Positions 36,228-46,251 of a DNA stretch of 64,000 bases are shown in pieces. The DNA is taken from NCBI RefSeq assembly GCF_028283685.1, contig NZ_JAPWKF010000004.1, positions 62,001-126,000 of the forward strand. The letters run 5' to 3'. Under the pieces are notes generated by a model that searched no databases, had not been told where the DNA came from, and was given only the letters and a program-made list of their open reading frames with translations. Position 1 is the first letter of the stretch. Each line of letters begins with the position of its first letter. Source of the DNA: Edaphobacter sp. (GTDB lineage: Bacteria; Acidobacteriota; Terriglobia; Terriglobales; Acidobacteriaceae). A program made the translations under genes and the position numbers.

Positions 36228-36268
36228 GAAGCCTCCGAATCCATCAGGGTTCGGAGGCTTCTGCTTTT
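36228..36268 (+). terminator. Rho-independent terminator after the porin gene
   Basis: A perfect 12-bp stem, 36228-36239 with 36250-36261 (GAAGCCTCCGAA/TTCGGAGGCTTC), with a 10-nt loop, followed by TGCTTTTTG. It is 22 nt after the porin stop. It also lies downstream of the minus-strand amidohydrolase, for which it lacks a T-run. Confidence 0.92.
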
Positions 36269-36367
36269 TGCGTTCAATGACGACCGCTCGTGAAGAACGA
36301 ATCGGGGCCTCCCAATGAAATGCGGGCAATGGGAATGCCTTGATCTGCTATGCCAACGAGCGATTGG

Positions 36368-39300
36368 TTATTTGGCTGGGCAGATATCCTCGCCTTTCGT
36401 CGACTTGGCAAATGGAGCCATAATCGCGCCGACTGATTCGAGGTTGCCATTCTTCGCTACGCACTGAACCTTGGCAGCATCTTCGATGTTCTTAAGGGGA
36501 TCGCCGGAGACGATGATGAGGTCGGCGAGTTTGCCTGGCTCCAGCGTACCGAGATCCCTGGAAAGCCCGTAAGCCTTCGCCGGGATGCTGGTGACTGTCT
36601 CCAGTGCCTGCCATGGTTCGAGATGACCATACTTCACCTGCGCCCGAAGGTTGATGTGCAGGCTGGTCGCCGGAATGTCGAGCGGGGAATCGGTTCCCGC
36701 CACGATCATTCCGCCCTGGTGGTAAACATCGGCGACGACGGACTCTTCATCCGACAGATGATCGATCATGGTCTCCGTGCCGGACTTGCTTGCCATCTGC
36801 ACCGCAGTCTTGAGCCGCTTATTCTCCCAGGGAGGAGCGACTGCCTGACGTGGATCGGTTGCCATGCCGGGATCGTCAGCATAAGGAGCCTGAGAGAATG
36901 TGGTCGAGATCGTCCACATGCCCGAATCGACGAGAAGCTTACGGACGTCACCGTAAGAATGACCGGTGAGTGATCGCGAGTAAGCCCAGCCCCAGCGTGA
37001 GGTGGCGGAGAGGTGACTCATGCCGTCTTCGCCGAGTGATACCGCGGGCAGAAGATAATGCGATGCGGTCTCGACGCCCATCTGAGAATGGGCGAAGTCG
37101 ATGCCTTCCTTCGCCCATGCAAATGGCAGACGGACATAAAGCTTCACGAAATCGAAGTCGAGTGCCTTGAGGCGGCCAAACTCACGATGCAATTGCTCCT
37201 CCGATGTCGTTGCGATCATCATGGGATAGTAGACTCGCTCGCCATCGACGGCCTCACCGGTGTTGAAGACACGAGGGCCAGTGGCGACATCAGCCGTGTA
37301 GCTCTCGCGGTGCTCCAGGGCGCGGTAGGCGTTGTCTGCAATGCCGCGCAACTCCGTCACGCCATAGATCAGCCAGAGCCTTCCCATGCGATCGCCGTAG
37401 TAGATGCCGTTATCGGAGTCTGCGTGGACATGGTTCTCGAACAAACCTGGCATCACGGTTGAGTTGGGTGCCTCAATGGTCTTCGTCACGCCCGCATAGG
37501 GAGTCGCAGAGTGCGGCTTGATGCTTACGATCCGGTTGTCGACGATGAGGATATCGACATCCTTCATGACCTCTGGTCCGCTTCCTTTCCAGAACTGTCC
37601 CGCATGGATCAAAAGCTTTTGCGTCGGCTTTGCCTGCGTAAAGGTGAGGTCGACAGGGACAGGTGTGATCTTGCCCGTGGCTCGATCGATGAGGCGAAGT
37701 TTTCCGTTCGAGAGATAGAGCAGCTTCGACGAATCCCCGGACCACGTCGGTGCGTCGGTAGTCTCGTCGTTCAGCTTTACAGCCTTGCCGATGGGATCGC
37801 CATCAGCGTCGACTGGCATGGTGTAGAGAAGATCGCGCAGGACAAAAGCGATCTCTTTGCCATTGGGGGCATAGATCGGACCGTCTTCGGTTCGCGTTGT
37901 CACGGATTCGTATGGTGCCGGTGAGTAAAATTTCGTCTTCTTTGTTGCAAGGTCGACCATCAGGATGTCGCTGGTGCCTTCACGAAAGCGCTTGGTGTAC
38001 GGATTGATGGTTGCGATGGCAACCTTCTTTCCATTCGGTGAGAAGGCTGCGCGTCCAGGAAAAAAAGTAATGGGAGCAAGCGGAGAGATGGTTCCGGTTG
38101 CGACGTCGGCCAGCAGGGTAGCGCCGGTCTGATCCTGAAATGCGATCATCTTTCCATCGGGAGACCATGCAGGCATAATCTGCGCGCTTTCGCTGGGGGC
38201 GATACGCTTGTCGTTTGCAGCATCAACATGGCTCATGTCGTGAACGTAGATGTTTTCGATGCCATCGCGATCGGAGATATAGGCAAGGTATTTGCCGTCG
38301 GTGGAGAAGGTGGGGCCCTGCTTGTAGAACGTGTCGGAGGTGAGGGCCACTGGAGCCTGTCCGATGGTCATCAGGTAAAGCTGATTGAGAGCAACGAAGG
38401 CAATCTTTTTGCCATCGGGTGAGAGAGTCGGAGCGTAGATGCCCTTGACAAGGTGCTTCGACGTTTCATCGAAGTCATACTTCTTGTGCGCGAACTGGGG
38501 GCGTGTACTGGGAACTGCCGCGGTGAACGGGACGGAGCTCTCCGTGTCCGATGCGATGTCTGCTTTGATAATCTTGCCGCTGCCGGTGTAAAGAAGCTCC
38601 TTGTTCGTGAGCCATACGGCAGGAAACGGAAATGCGTCATCTGCTTTTCCGGTGTAGAGCGGCGTCGAGGCCGCGCTGGGAGAGGCCACTACAACGTGGC
38701 TTTTATCCAGAAACATGCCGCCGCCATCGAAGAGGATATAGGCGATCTTTGAATCATCGGGCGAGTAACTTGGTGCGTCAACGCGCGCCTTTGTCGGATC
38801 GACCGACGCGATGGTTGCAGCATGGCCACCTGCGAGATCGACGGTCTCGATTGCCTTAGCCTGAATGCCAACTCCTGATACGAAGACGAGATGCTTACCG
38901 TCATGCGCCCAGTTGGGTTCGTATTCATCGGCCGGCGAGTCGGTAATCTGCTTCAGATCGCTCCCGTCGGTCTTGACCGTCCAGATGTCATACGAACCTT
39001 TGAAGGCACGGTCGGAAGAGAAGGCGATGGTGGTTCCGTCAGGGGAGAGGCGCGGTTCTCGATCGTCGCCATGACCGGTCGTCACCTGCTTCAGTCCTGT
39101 TCCATCGGGCTTCATCGTCCAGATGTGAAACGTGCCCCCCGCATAACTTTGCAGAGCGACAAGGTCACCATGCGAAGACCAGTCAGGATGCGATGCCTCC
39201 TGGAGGGGCTGTGTCAACTGCTTGCCTGCGCCGCCAGTGGCGGGCATGGAATAGATGAGTCCCTGGATATTAACGAGCAGGCTCTTGTGATCTGGAGAGA

Positions 39301-39427
39301 TCGTCACCTGCATGTTGGTTCCTTCGCTGACGGTAATGGTCTTGGGTTGGGGAGCAGCGAAGGCCACGGCAGAAGTGATGAAGGCGGCAGCGGTAGGAAG
39401 ACTCATCCGAAGTAAAGCGCGATACAT
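36368..39427 (-). CDS. Secreted PD40 beta-propeller / amidohydrolase fusion
   Basis: A 1019-residue exported protein in two halves. Signal peptide 1-25 (AVAFAAPQ). Residues 40-600 form a TolB/PD40-type propeller, with repeats such as REPRLSPDGTTIAFSSDR, YAPTLSPDGKKIAFVA, MPAWSPDGKMIAFQD and AAFSPNGKKVAIAT. Residues 605-1019 are an amidohydrolase-superfamily domain with the metal site H666-x-H668 (ENHVHAD), a candidate carboxylated lysine K762 (DFVKLYV), H790, H805 and D913 (VAGTDSP). The closing GLSRDLGTLEPGKLADLIIV segment is typical of dipeptidase/imidazolonepropionase relatives. It probably cleaves peptides or cyclic amides in the periplasm, with the propeller gating substrate. AGGAG stands 7 nt before the ATG. 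It follows a TonB-receptor gene by 81 nt on the same strand. Confidence 0.9.
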   Translation of the reverse strand: MYRALLRMSLPTAAAFITSAVAFAAPQPKTITVSEGTNMQVTISPDHKSLLVNIQGLIYSMPATGGAGKQLTQPLQEASHPDWSSHGDLVALQSYAGGTFHIWTMKPDGTGLKQVTTGHGDDREPRLSPDGTTIAFSSDRAFKGSYDIWTVKTDGSDLKQITDSPADEYEPNWAHDGKHLVFVSGVGIQAKAIETVDLAGGHAATIASVDPTKARVDAPSYSPDDSKIAYILFDGGGMFLDKSHVVVASPSAASTPLYTGKADDAFPFPAVWLTNKELLYTGSGKIIKADIASDTESSVPFTAAVPSTRPQFAHKKYDFDETSKHLVKGIYAPTLSPDGKKIAFVALNQLYLMTIGQAPVALTSDTFYKQGPTFSTDGKYLAYISDRDGIENIYVHDMSHVDAANDKRIAPSESAQIMPAWSPDGKMIAFQDQTGATLLADVATGTISPLAPITFFPGRAAFSPNGKKVAIATINPYTKRFREGTSDILMVDLATKKTKFYSPAPYESVTTRTEDGPIYAPNGKEIAFVLRDLLYTMPVDADGDPIGKAVKLNDETTDAPTWSGDSSKLLYLSNGKLRLIDRATGKITPVPVDLTFTQAKPTQKLLIHAGQFWKGSGPEVMKDVDILIVDNRIVSIKPHSATPYAGVTKTIEAPNSTVMPGLFENHVHADSDNGIYYGDRMGRLWLIYGVTELRGIADNAYRALEHRESYTADVATGPRVFNTGEAVDGERVYYPMMIATTSEEQLHREFGRLKALDFDFVKLYVRLPFAWAKEGIDFAHSQMGVETASHYLLPAVSLGEDGMSHLSATSRWGWAYSRSLTGHSYGDVRKLLVDSGMWTISTTFSQAPYADDPGMATDPRQAVAPPWENKRLKTAVQMASKSGTETMIDHLSDEESVVADVYHQGGMIVAGTDSPLDIPATSLHINLRAQVKYGHLEPWQALETVTSIPAKAYGLSRDLGTLEPGKLADLIIVSGDPLKNIEDAAKVQCVAKNGNLESVGAIMAPFAKSTKGEDICPAK

Positions 39428-39508
39428 GGATTCTCCTCAAGGGAAGACGCGCAGTGTATTTCACTGCGCGTCGTTAGGTTGAAGGATCGAAGAAGCAGGC
39501 TGTTGGGG

Positions 39509-42500
39509 TTAGAACTCAAATCGTGCGACGAACTGCAGAGAACGAGGCCGCCATTCGACCGGTACGCCTGTTGCTGCAGAGGTGGTTTGTGTAGCTGCTC
39601 CATACGTGCTGGAGGTCACTGTTGCGATGTAGCTGCCGTAGTTGGAGTGATTGGCAAGGTTGAATGCCTCGACTGCAAGGATGCCTGCATAGCGCTCGCC
39701 GAACTGATGGCGCTCTTGCAGACGCGTATCGAGGCGATAGACATTACGGCCGTAGAGCGCGTTACGCTTCGTCATCCAGTAACCGGTTTGTGTGTCGAGA
39801 AAGTTGTCGTTGGGATTGTTGTAGACGCGAACGCAGCTGGTTGCCGTCGTAGCGCACGTCGCGGATGTAACGGGATTGCCGGACGCGGTGTACGGAACCG
39901 GAGTTACACCAGCGGCGAAGGTGCGGTTGTAGCTGGGGGCATAGCCCGTTGGCTGTGCTGTTCCAACGATGGTCGGGAAAGCATTGCCAGAGCCGTAGTG
40001 GAAGAGCGAGGAGACCGAAAGGCCGAACTTCCACTGATAGTTGCCGTTGACCGTGAGTGTATGGCGCTGGTCGTCCTGCGCGTTGGCCCACTCATCCTTG
40101 AGACCATTCACGAACGGCTTATTGGGATAGTAGAAGGGGGACTCCGAGTTGTTCTTGTAGCGCGAATAGGTGTAAGCCACGCCGCCAACAAAGCCGCCGC
40201 TCAGCGAATGGCGAATGCCCATTTGAAGAGCGTCATAGATGGAACCGACGTTGCTTGGCGTAAAGAACTGATTGATGTTGGTGAAGGCTGCGGCGCAGAC
40301 GTTGGGTCGTCCTGCTACAGGATCCGTATCCGCTGTTACACCATTGGCTGGGCAATTGAGTGCCGTACCGACGGCATAGGTTCCGCTTGGATTCAGGTTG
40401 AACTGAGGATTGTTCGGGTTCTGAATGAGGTTTGAGTTGAGACGAACCCAATCGCTGTACACGCGAGTGTGAACGTAGTCAGCCGTCAAGACCGTTTTGC
40501 GATCCAGTTGTTGCTGCACGCCCAGCGTCATCTGCAATCCCCACGGCGTCACCACGTTCGGACCGAGAGGCTGCGGTGCCTGACGTGGGGTTGTGACGGA
40601 GGCTGCAAACGGACTCTGCAGATTGAGGGGTGCTGCTGCTGTTCCAGTGATGGAGTTCTGCTGCGAGGTCACACCGTTGAAGATCTGCATATCGATCGTC
40701 TGGTTGGCAGCGATATCGGAGTAATAGATGCCGGCGCCGCCGCGGATTACGGTGCGTCCCGTACCGAAGAGGTCATAGTTGAAGCCGACGCGCGGAGCGA
40801 AGTTATTGTTGTCACCACTCTTCGGCGTCAGCAGACCATTGTTCAGCTTCAGATTCGGAGCGAAGGCACCGATGTCATTGTCGTAGCGCACGCCGAGGTT
40901 GACCGTGAGTTTAGAGAGAACCTTCCAGTCATCCTGCACCCAAAAAGCGATCTGGTTACGTGGAATGTCGACGTTGAAATTTCCAGCTCCCTGGGTGAAA
41001 GTTGCCATTGCGCAGGCACGGTTGAGTTCGGTGTAGTTCCAGCTTCCAGGATCGGTTGTGCCATTCGGGAAGGCCAGCTTGTAGTCCACTGGAAGGCAGT
41101 TTGCCGATCCAACGGTGCCGCGCACATTCTGCTGGAAATATCCGGTATGTGAGGTGTGCATGTACTCCACACCAGCCTTGATGGAGTGCTTGCCTGTGAG
41201 GTAATAGAGATCGTCGCGATATTGCTGCACGTTCTGATAGAAGATCTGCGGGTAGTTGTAGGGGCCGCCAATCGTCAACGCACCACCAGAGCTTCCGTCG
41301 GGCCGATCGGTGACGCCGGCGAAGGTCATGGCAAGCGTCGAGTACGCCGGCAGGTTCTGCCATTGGAAGTGGCTAAGGCCGCCGTGGAGCTCATTCACCA
41401 TCTTGGAGCTGATCTGGTGATTCCAGTCCCCGAGAAAGCCATAGTTCATGCGAGTGGCGTAATAGAAGCTCGATGGGTCCGTGGTGCCGGAGGCGACGAC
41501 GTTGTTGTTCTTGAAGGTGAATCCATTGCCACGGAGGAAGATGCGGTCCTTTTGTGTTGGCTGCCAATCGCCACGGCCAAGGTACTCATTCACTGTAATC
41601 GTCTGCGGAACGGTGATGGTCTGATTGGTTGCGATGGGCGTCGACGGAACGCTGGATGCCTGGTGCTCACCCTCATAAGAGCCGAAGTACCACATCTTGT
41701 CTTTTTTGATTGGGCCACCGAAGGTGCCGCCGTACTGCTGATCGGAGAGCGCGGTCACGCTCTTTGCAATCGGATCGGCTGCGTTGAAGGCGTCGTTGCG
41801 GAAGTATCCGAAGACGGTGCCATGAATCGCGTTGCTTCCGGTCTTTGACTGCACATTGACGTAAACGCCAGAGGAGCGTCCCAGGGTCGCATCAAAGCGA
41901 TTGGTGATGATCTGAAACTGCGAGATGGCATCAGGGGAAAAGCGCGGCTGCCCAAAGCTGGCGTCGGCTGTGTCCTGAGTCACCTGCAGGCCGTCGAGGT
42001 TGATCTGAAATTTGCCAGAGTTGTTGCCGCCAAGAGGCGTGTCGTTGGTGATCGCATTGACGCGCACGCCAGGAACAAGCTGCGAGAGTTCCATGTAGTT
42101 GCGCCCGTTGATCGGCATATCTTTGACATCGTCGGGAGTGATGTTGCCCGCGACTGTAGAAGAGGTCGTATCGACGGCGATATCTTCGGCGCTAACCACC
42201 ACGGTATCGTTGGCGCTCGCAAGCGGCAACGTCGTTGTGACGTCAGGAGTCTGACCGACGAGCATCGAAACCTTGGTCTGCACGGTGTTGAATCCGGGAG
42301 CAGTGATGGTGACAATGTAATCGCCTGCAGTCAGGGAGGGAACGAGGTAGGTGCCGGCATCGGTGGTCTTGGTCTTGACGACACCGCCACCTGCTCCGCG
42401 AACTTCAACATTTGCTCCAGCGATGACTGCTCCCTGAGAGTCAGAGACTCTGCCGGAGATTCCAGTCTGCTGGGCGTAGCTGCTGACAGCCAGCGCAAGG

Positions 42501-42541
42501 GAGAACAAAACAACCGATACAACGCGGTAAAGCCTCTTCAT
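39509..42541 (-). CDS. TonB-dependent receptor with CnaB domain (amidohydrolase locus)
   Basis: A 1010-residue outer-membrane receptor. Signal peptide 1-23 (AVSSYAQQ), CnaB-like domain (ISGRVSDSQGAVIAGANV to TITAPGF, about 27-105), then the plug (DVKDMPINGRNYMELSQLVPG, and QVTQDTADASF onward). A large barrel ends in the aromatic C-terminus LQFVARFEF. The segment SKTGSNAIHGTVFGYFRNDAFNA is a hallmark of the acidobacterial CnaB receptor group. The downstream gene, 81 nt away, is the secreted amidohydrolase, so the receptor probably imports a product or substrate of that enzyme. The 5' region (42542 onward) has a weak GAGG 11 nt before the ATG. Confidence 0.9.
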   Translation of the reverse strand: MKRLYRVVSVVLFSLALAVSSYAQQTGISGRVSDSQGAVIAGANVEVRGAGGGVVKTKTTDAGTYLVPSLTAGDYIVTITAPGFNTVQTKVSMLVGQTPDVTTTLPLASANDTVVVSAEDIAVDTTSSTVAGNITPDDVKDMPINGRNYMELSQLVPGVRVNAITNDTPLGGNNSGKFQINLDGLQVTQDTADASFGQPRFSPDAISQFQIITNRFDATLGRSSGVYVNVQSKTGSNAIHGTVFGYFRNDAFNAADPIAKSVTALSDQQYGGTFGGPIKKDKMWYFGSYEGEHQASSVPSTPIATNQTITVPQTITVNEYLGRGDWQPTQKDRIFLRGNGFTFKNNNVVASGTTDPSSFYYATRMNYGFLGDWNHQISSKMVNELHGGLSHFQWQNLPAYSTLAMTFAGVTDRPDGSSGGALTIGGPYNYPQIFYQNVQQYRDDLYYLTGKHSIKAGVEYMHTSHTGYFQQNVRGTVGSANCLPVDYKLAFPNGTTDPGSWNYTELNRACAMATFTQGAGNFNVDIPRNQIAFWVQDDWKVLSKLTVNLGVRYDNDIGAFAPNLKLNNGLLTPKSGDNNNFAPRVGFNYDLFGTGRTVIRGGAGIYYSDIAANQTIDMQIFNGVTSQQNSITGTAAAPLNLQSPFAASVTTPRQAPQPLGPNVVTPWGLQMTLGVQQQLDRKTVLTADYVHTRVYSDWVRLNSNLIQNPNNPQFNLNPSGTYAVGTALNCPANGVTADTDPVAGRPNVCAAAFTNINQFFTPSNVGSIYDALQMGIRHSLSGGFVGGVAYTYSRYKNNSESPFYYPNKPFVNGLKDEWANAQDDQRHTLTVNGNYQWKFGLSVSSLFHYGSGNAFPTIVGTAQPTGYAPSYNRTFAAGVTPVPYTASGNPVTSATCATTATSCVRVYNNPNDNFLDTQTGYWMTKRNALYGRNVYRLDTRLQERHQFGERYAGILAVEAFNLANHSNYGSYIATVTSSTYGAATQTTSAATGVPVEWRPRSLQFVARFEF

Positions 42542-43199
42542 GAATAGAGAACCTCATGTAATGGGAATACGGGATCGCGCAGTTGCTGCGTGCAGCACCG
42601 CTTGTTTTTCTAGATTCGGAATGTAGAGGTAGCTACTTCTGGCAGCGTAGCGGGGCGGCACAGAAGGACGGTTCTGACTCTCTTATGGCGCGTACGACAT
42701 ACAGCAGAGGCTATCTAGGCGGGAGAATCCCGCTCAGGAGTGGCAGGCGGAGACACAAAGCATTTGGGTATGCCGTATGAATATCTCTTGAATACCTAGA
42801 GCGTAGAGTCTTCTGCCAGCTATGTCTAATTGAAATTTTTTCGTGGGTGATAGAAATTTTGTTTGCTTCAGTTACCCAGCGTACAAATCGAAGGCCCGCA
42901 TTCCTTTTGCTTTTGGATGGCGACCATGAGCCTGGTAACGGTCTCATCGCAAGAGAGGAGCAAGAGCCGACGTTTGTAGGATTATTGGCAGATCTGAAAA
43001 CGGGTAAGGGACTTGCTGTCTGTGCTTCAAGTCCTATCTCACACGGTAAGCAACGCTATCCGTTCTGCGAGAACGGATAGATAGTCTTCTCTCCGGCGAG
43101 CGGATAACGGCTCACGAAGTAGAGTGCGCCCAACTGCCGTGTATCAGAACCAAGATTCACGGCATTAATGATTCACGGGTAGGTTTATAGCCGAGCTGC
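42542..43199. other. Long intergenic gap between two minus-strand operons
   Basis: I see no gene that I can support; open frames at 42583-42780 and 42847-43080 have no ribosome site, no family features and ordinary intergenic composition. The part next to 42541 must carry the promoter of the amidohydrolase-linked receptor operon. A perfect inverted repeat lies at 43056-43080, described separately. Confidence 0.5.
43056..43080. repeat. Perfect 11-bp inverted repeat
   Basis: CTATCCGTTCT (43056-43066) and AGAACGGATAG (43070-43080) are exact complements around a 3-base centre, GCG. No T-run follows on either strand. It could be a regulator binding site or an RNA 3' end of the GH106 operon, whose stop codon is 120 nt to the right. 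Confidence 0.6.
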
Positions 43200-46136
43200 T
43201 TATCTCTCGATCACCCATTCTGCTGGTCCGAGGAGTCCGGACGGTAACAAGGGATCATTCGCGGCAGGCCTGGCGATATTAGTTTTTGTTGTTATGTGAG
43301 CGCCCGGTTGCGCATCTCCAATAAGGCGGTTGTGCCAGAGGTTGGTGACAGAGATCCGCAGGTCGTTTGTACCGGAGTGCAGTGCGGAATCGAAGCAGGT
43401 CGTGTAAGGCGCAGCCCAGAGAGCTGGTTGCGCCTGGCCGTTGAGGGTGACGGAGGCGATTTCATGCACGTTGCTGAAGCGCAGGCATGCGGTTTCGCCA
43501 GGGTTGAGCTTCGGCGCGATGATGCTAACGCGGTAGTTCACAGTGCCGGAGAAATATTTTATCGACTCCAACTGTGTCCAGCTGACGAGGTCTTTCAGGA
43601 CGATTGGCGCGACACCGTCGATGTGGAGCGACCATGGTGCGTGGAGCTGGAGGGACTCGGTGCGGACAGGTTGCGGTACGACAGATGAGGTGCTGTGGGA
43701 GGTAAAAACAACCACGGCGGATCCAAAGGCGGGAAGCGAGAGCGAAAGCTGGCTGCGGTGATCCGTCGTAGATGTTGTCGGGATGGAATGGGTGACTCCA
43801 GCGACGGGATCCCAAAGCTCTGCCTGGCCGGTGGCGCGGAAGATGGCTGGAAAGGTTGTTGGTGTGGCTGCGGCGTTGCGCAGGAAATAGATCTCTGCGG
43901 CTGCTGTGTGGCGGTGGACGTAGTCGATGCCCTTGTTGCTGGAGGCGAGAAGTTGAGCCGTGGGAAGTTCTACGTCCGCCTTGATGTTGAGCTGCGCCAG
44001 TGCCGCGTGGGTGTCGTTGCTGCAGAAGAGATGGCCGGTGCCAACGGTGTGGCCGCCCTGCTCGCAGGAGTGCCAGATGGAGGCGACGAGTACGTTGTAG
44101 CGGCTCTGCGTTGCCGCGGTGACGTTGCCGGTGGGCGAGAGCGGCGGCAGCGAGACGACGGTGCCGCCGCTGTGAAGATAGCGGTCGACGAGTTCAAGTG
44201 TTTCGAGCGAGAGACGACGGCTGCGGGGAAGGGCAAGCACGCGCCAGCGAACATTTGACGGCGAGACCAGGTAGGCGCCCTCGATACGGATGTCGTGGAG
44301 AAGAGCATCCTGATTGGTGACGTCGTAGTCGTAGCCGGGAAGGACATGTGCAGGATCGTCCGCCTTGTAGCGCACGAAGCTCGGCACGTTGTCGCCGTAG
44401 TCGTAGAGGACATCGTTGATGGGGGTGCCCTGCTGCATGAGGAACTGCATGCGATTGAGGTAGTCGAAGAAGGGACGGCCTGCGTTCCACCAGGTGATCT
44501 TGGGGTTAAGGTGCGTTCCGGCGAAGTACTCCTGGCCGGGGAGTCCGGTGCTGGCTGGGCTTGAGGTGAACTCATGCCAGACGAGACGGTTCATGCCCTC
44601 GGTGATGCCCATGTCGAAGGACGGCTTGAGGTCGGCGGCGAGTGACTCGCTCCATTGGGGGCCGATGGAGGTCTCGCCTTCCTGAGCGACGAAGCGCTTG
44701 CCGTAGATATTCGCGGCGCTGGCGGCTTCCTTGGTGAAGAAACGTTCCTTGTCGTCGGCACGGTGAGGGTTCTGCGACCAGAATTCAGTCTGTGGCACAG
44801 CGGCATGGCGGAAAGTTTCGAGTGCATCGATGGGAGCGCCGTGAGGGCCGCCGCTTTCGGCCTGCGTGCCAAGCCCATATTTTTTGGCGTGGGCAGCGAA
44901 GTTGTCGTAGTGGTTATCAGCGATGAGATCGGCGACGGTGCGGCGGAGGTCGGTGAGAAAGCGTGTGGAGACGGAGCGGTCGCCAAGAATACGGCCTGCG
45001 ACGATGGGCAGATAAGGGACTGGATCGTAGCCGCGCCGGGCGATGAACTCTTCGCGGAAGCCGTCTGTCCAATTGGTTCCACCCAGCTCCCAGCTGTCGG
45101 TGGCGAGATACTTCAGACTTTTGTAGGGCTTTGCGGCGATAACAAGGTGCTGCACGTTAGCGTCCCAGTAGTGATTGAACGCAGACTTGCTGAGGTGGTC
45201 GATCGCAAGGCCTTGCCAGGTGTCGCTGGAGGTGGAGACGAGTGCGCCGGAATCGGTGTAGCCGATACGGAGTAGCTCCCACTGACCTGCGGGGAGATCG
45301 ATGTGCGCCTTGCCGCTGGCGTCAAGCTTGAGGAGACGGACATCTTTGAGTGAAGCGTCGGCGTATGTCTTGTCCCCTTTGAAGGAGGTGGCGAGGCCAT
45401 CGTCGAGCATGTTCGTCGTGTCGGGCATACTGAAGCCGCTCTCGGCGGCAGCGGCGCGATAGAGGACTGTGGGTGAGAGGGTGTCGTCGTGCTTCTGCTC
45501 GGCTGCGGTGTGATGATCGCCCTGACGAGCGTCAGGCTGTGGCGCGAGTGGGGTGCCGTGGTGCAGCGGATAGGCGAGCAGAGCGATGTCGCGATAGAAG
45601 CCGTTTTTGCTGGGTGGCTTCGCAACCGCGAGCTCAAGCGGCTTGCCGCCCTGAATCGTGGTACGACTGAAGGTGAGGAGCTTGGATGCATCTTCGGGAG
45701 TGACTGTGGGACCGCCGAGGTTCCATCCGCTCATGATGTTGAGGGTGATCTCGAGTCCGAAGCGGTCCGCCTCGCGCAGGGCGTGGAGGTAAAGCTCGGT
45801 CCATGCGGGCGAGCCAAACTGTGGCCCGGCGGGGACAGGGCGATTGCCCTCCTGGCTGGCGCCGTTGGCGTCGACGAGCAGGGCTCCGCCGAAACCCTTG
45901 GCCTTCATCTCTTCCAGGTCATGGGTGATGGTTGCCTTGTCGGTATTGCCATTGAGCCACCACCAGTAACACCGCAGACGGGCCTGGGGCGGGGGATTCC
46001 GGAAGCCCGCGCGCAGGCTGGAGAGCGTATCTTTTGCAGGAGCAGGAGATGCAGTCGTGGCTGCAGGCTGCTGCGACAGGGACATGGCAGAGACGCCAAA
46101 CAGGCTGAGGGAGACCAGAGCCCGGCAAGAAAACAT
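43200..46136 (-). CDS. Secreted GH106-like glycoside hydrolase (alpha-L-rhamnosidase type)
   Basis: A 978-residue exported enzyme. Signal peptide 1-22 (SAMSLSQQ). The entry FRNPPPQARLRCYWWWLNGN and DLEEMKAKGFGGALLVD match the start of the GH106/alpha-L-rhamnosidase-like clan (the usual PRVWWHWMNGN there). Further family blocks are EADRFGLEITLNIMSGW, the acidic segment VWHEFTSSPASTGLPGQEYF, and a C-terminal beta-sandwich of about 150 residues. GH106 enzymes hydrolyse alpha-L-rhamnosides from plant or rhamnogalacturonan substrates; several relatives have no known specificity, so the substrate is uncertain. It is the second gene of a minus-strand pair, 115 nt after a TonB-dependent receptor. Confidence 0.86.
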   Translation of the reverse strand: MFSCRALVSLSLFGVSAMSLSQQPAATTASPAPAKDTLSSLRAGFRNPPPQARLRCYWWWLNGNTDKATITHDLEEMKAKGFGGALLVDANGASQEGNRPVPAGPQFGSPAWTELYLHALREADRFGLEITLNIMSGWNLGGPTVTPEDASKLLTFSRTTIQGGKPLELAVAKPPSKNGFYRDIALLAYPLHHGTPLAPQPDARQGDHHTAAEQKHDDTLSPTVLYRAAAAESGFSMPDTTNMLDDGLATSFKGDKTYADASLKDVRLLKLDASGKAHIDLPAGQWELLRIGYTDSGALVSTSSDTWQGLAIDHLSKSAFNHYWDANVQHLVIAAKPYKSLKYLATDSWELGGTNWTDGFREEFIARRGYDPVPYLPIVAGRILGDRSVSTRFLTDLRRTVADLIADNHYDNFAAHAKKYGLGTQAESGGPHGAPIDALETFRHAAVPQTEFWSQNPHRADDKERFFTKEAASAANIYGKRFVAQEGETSIGPQWSESLAADLKPSFDMGITEGMNRLVWHEFTSSPASTGLPGQEYFAGTHLNPKITWWNAGRPFFDYLNRMQFLMQQGTPINDVLYDYGDNVPSFVRYKADDPAHVLPGYDYDVTNQDALLHDIRIEGAYLVSPSNVRWRVLALPRSRRLSLETLELVDRYLHSGGTVVSLPPLSPTGNVTAATQSRYNVLVASIWHSCEQGGHTVGTGHLFCSNDTHAALAQLNIKADVELPTAQLLASSNKGIDYVHRHTAAAEIYFLRNAAATPTTFPAIFRATGQAELWDPVAGVTHSIPTTSTTDHRSQLSLSLPAFGSAVVVFTSHSTSSVVPQPVRTESLQLHAPWSLHIDGVAPIVLKDLVSWTQLESIKYFSGTVNYRVSIIAPKLNPGETACLRFSNVHEIASVTLNGQAQPALWAAPYTTCFDSALHSGTNDLRISVTNLWHNRLIGDAQPGAHITTKTNIARPAANDPLLPSGLLGPAEWVIER

Positions 46137-46251
46137 CAGGTTTGTGTTCCTTTCCTGGAGGGTTGATTGTAGGCCGGTGAGGGGTGAAGACTCGCAGCGC
46201 GCAAGGATAAAGCCGCGACTGGTTTGTGGCCAGCCGCGGCATCGATAGGGA

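Noticed and set aside
35055-36329. 424-codon minus-strand open frame across the porin gene
   Set aside because: Reverse frame of the porin; also covers the terminator hairpin. No start context.
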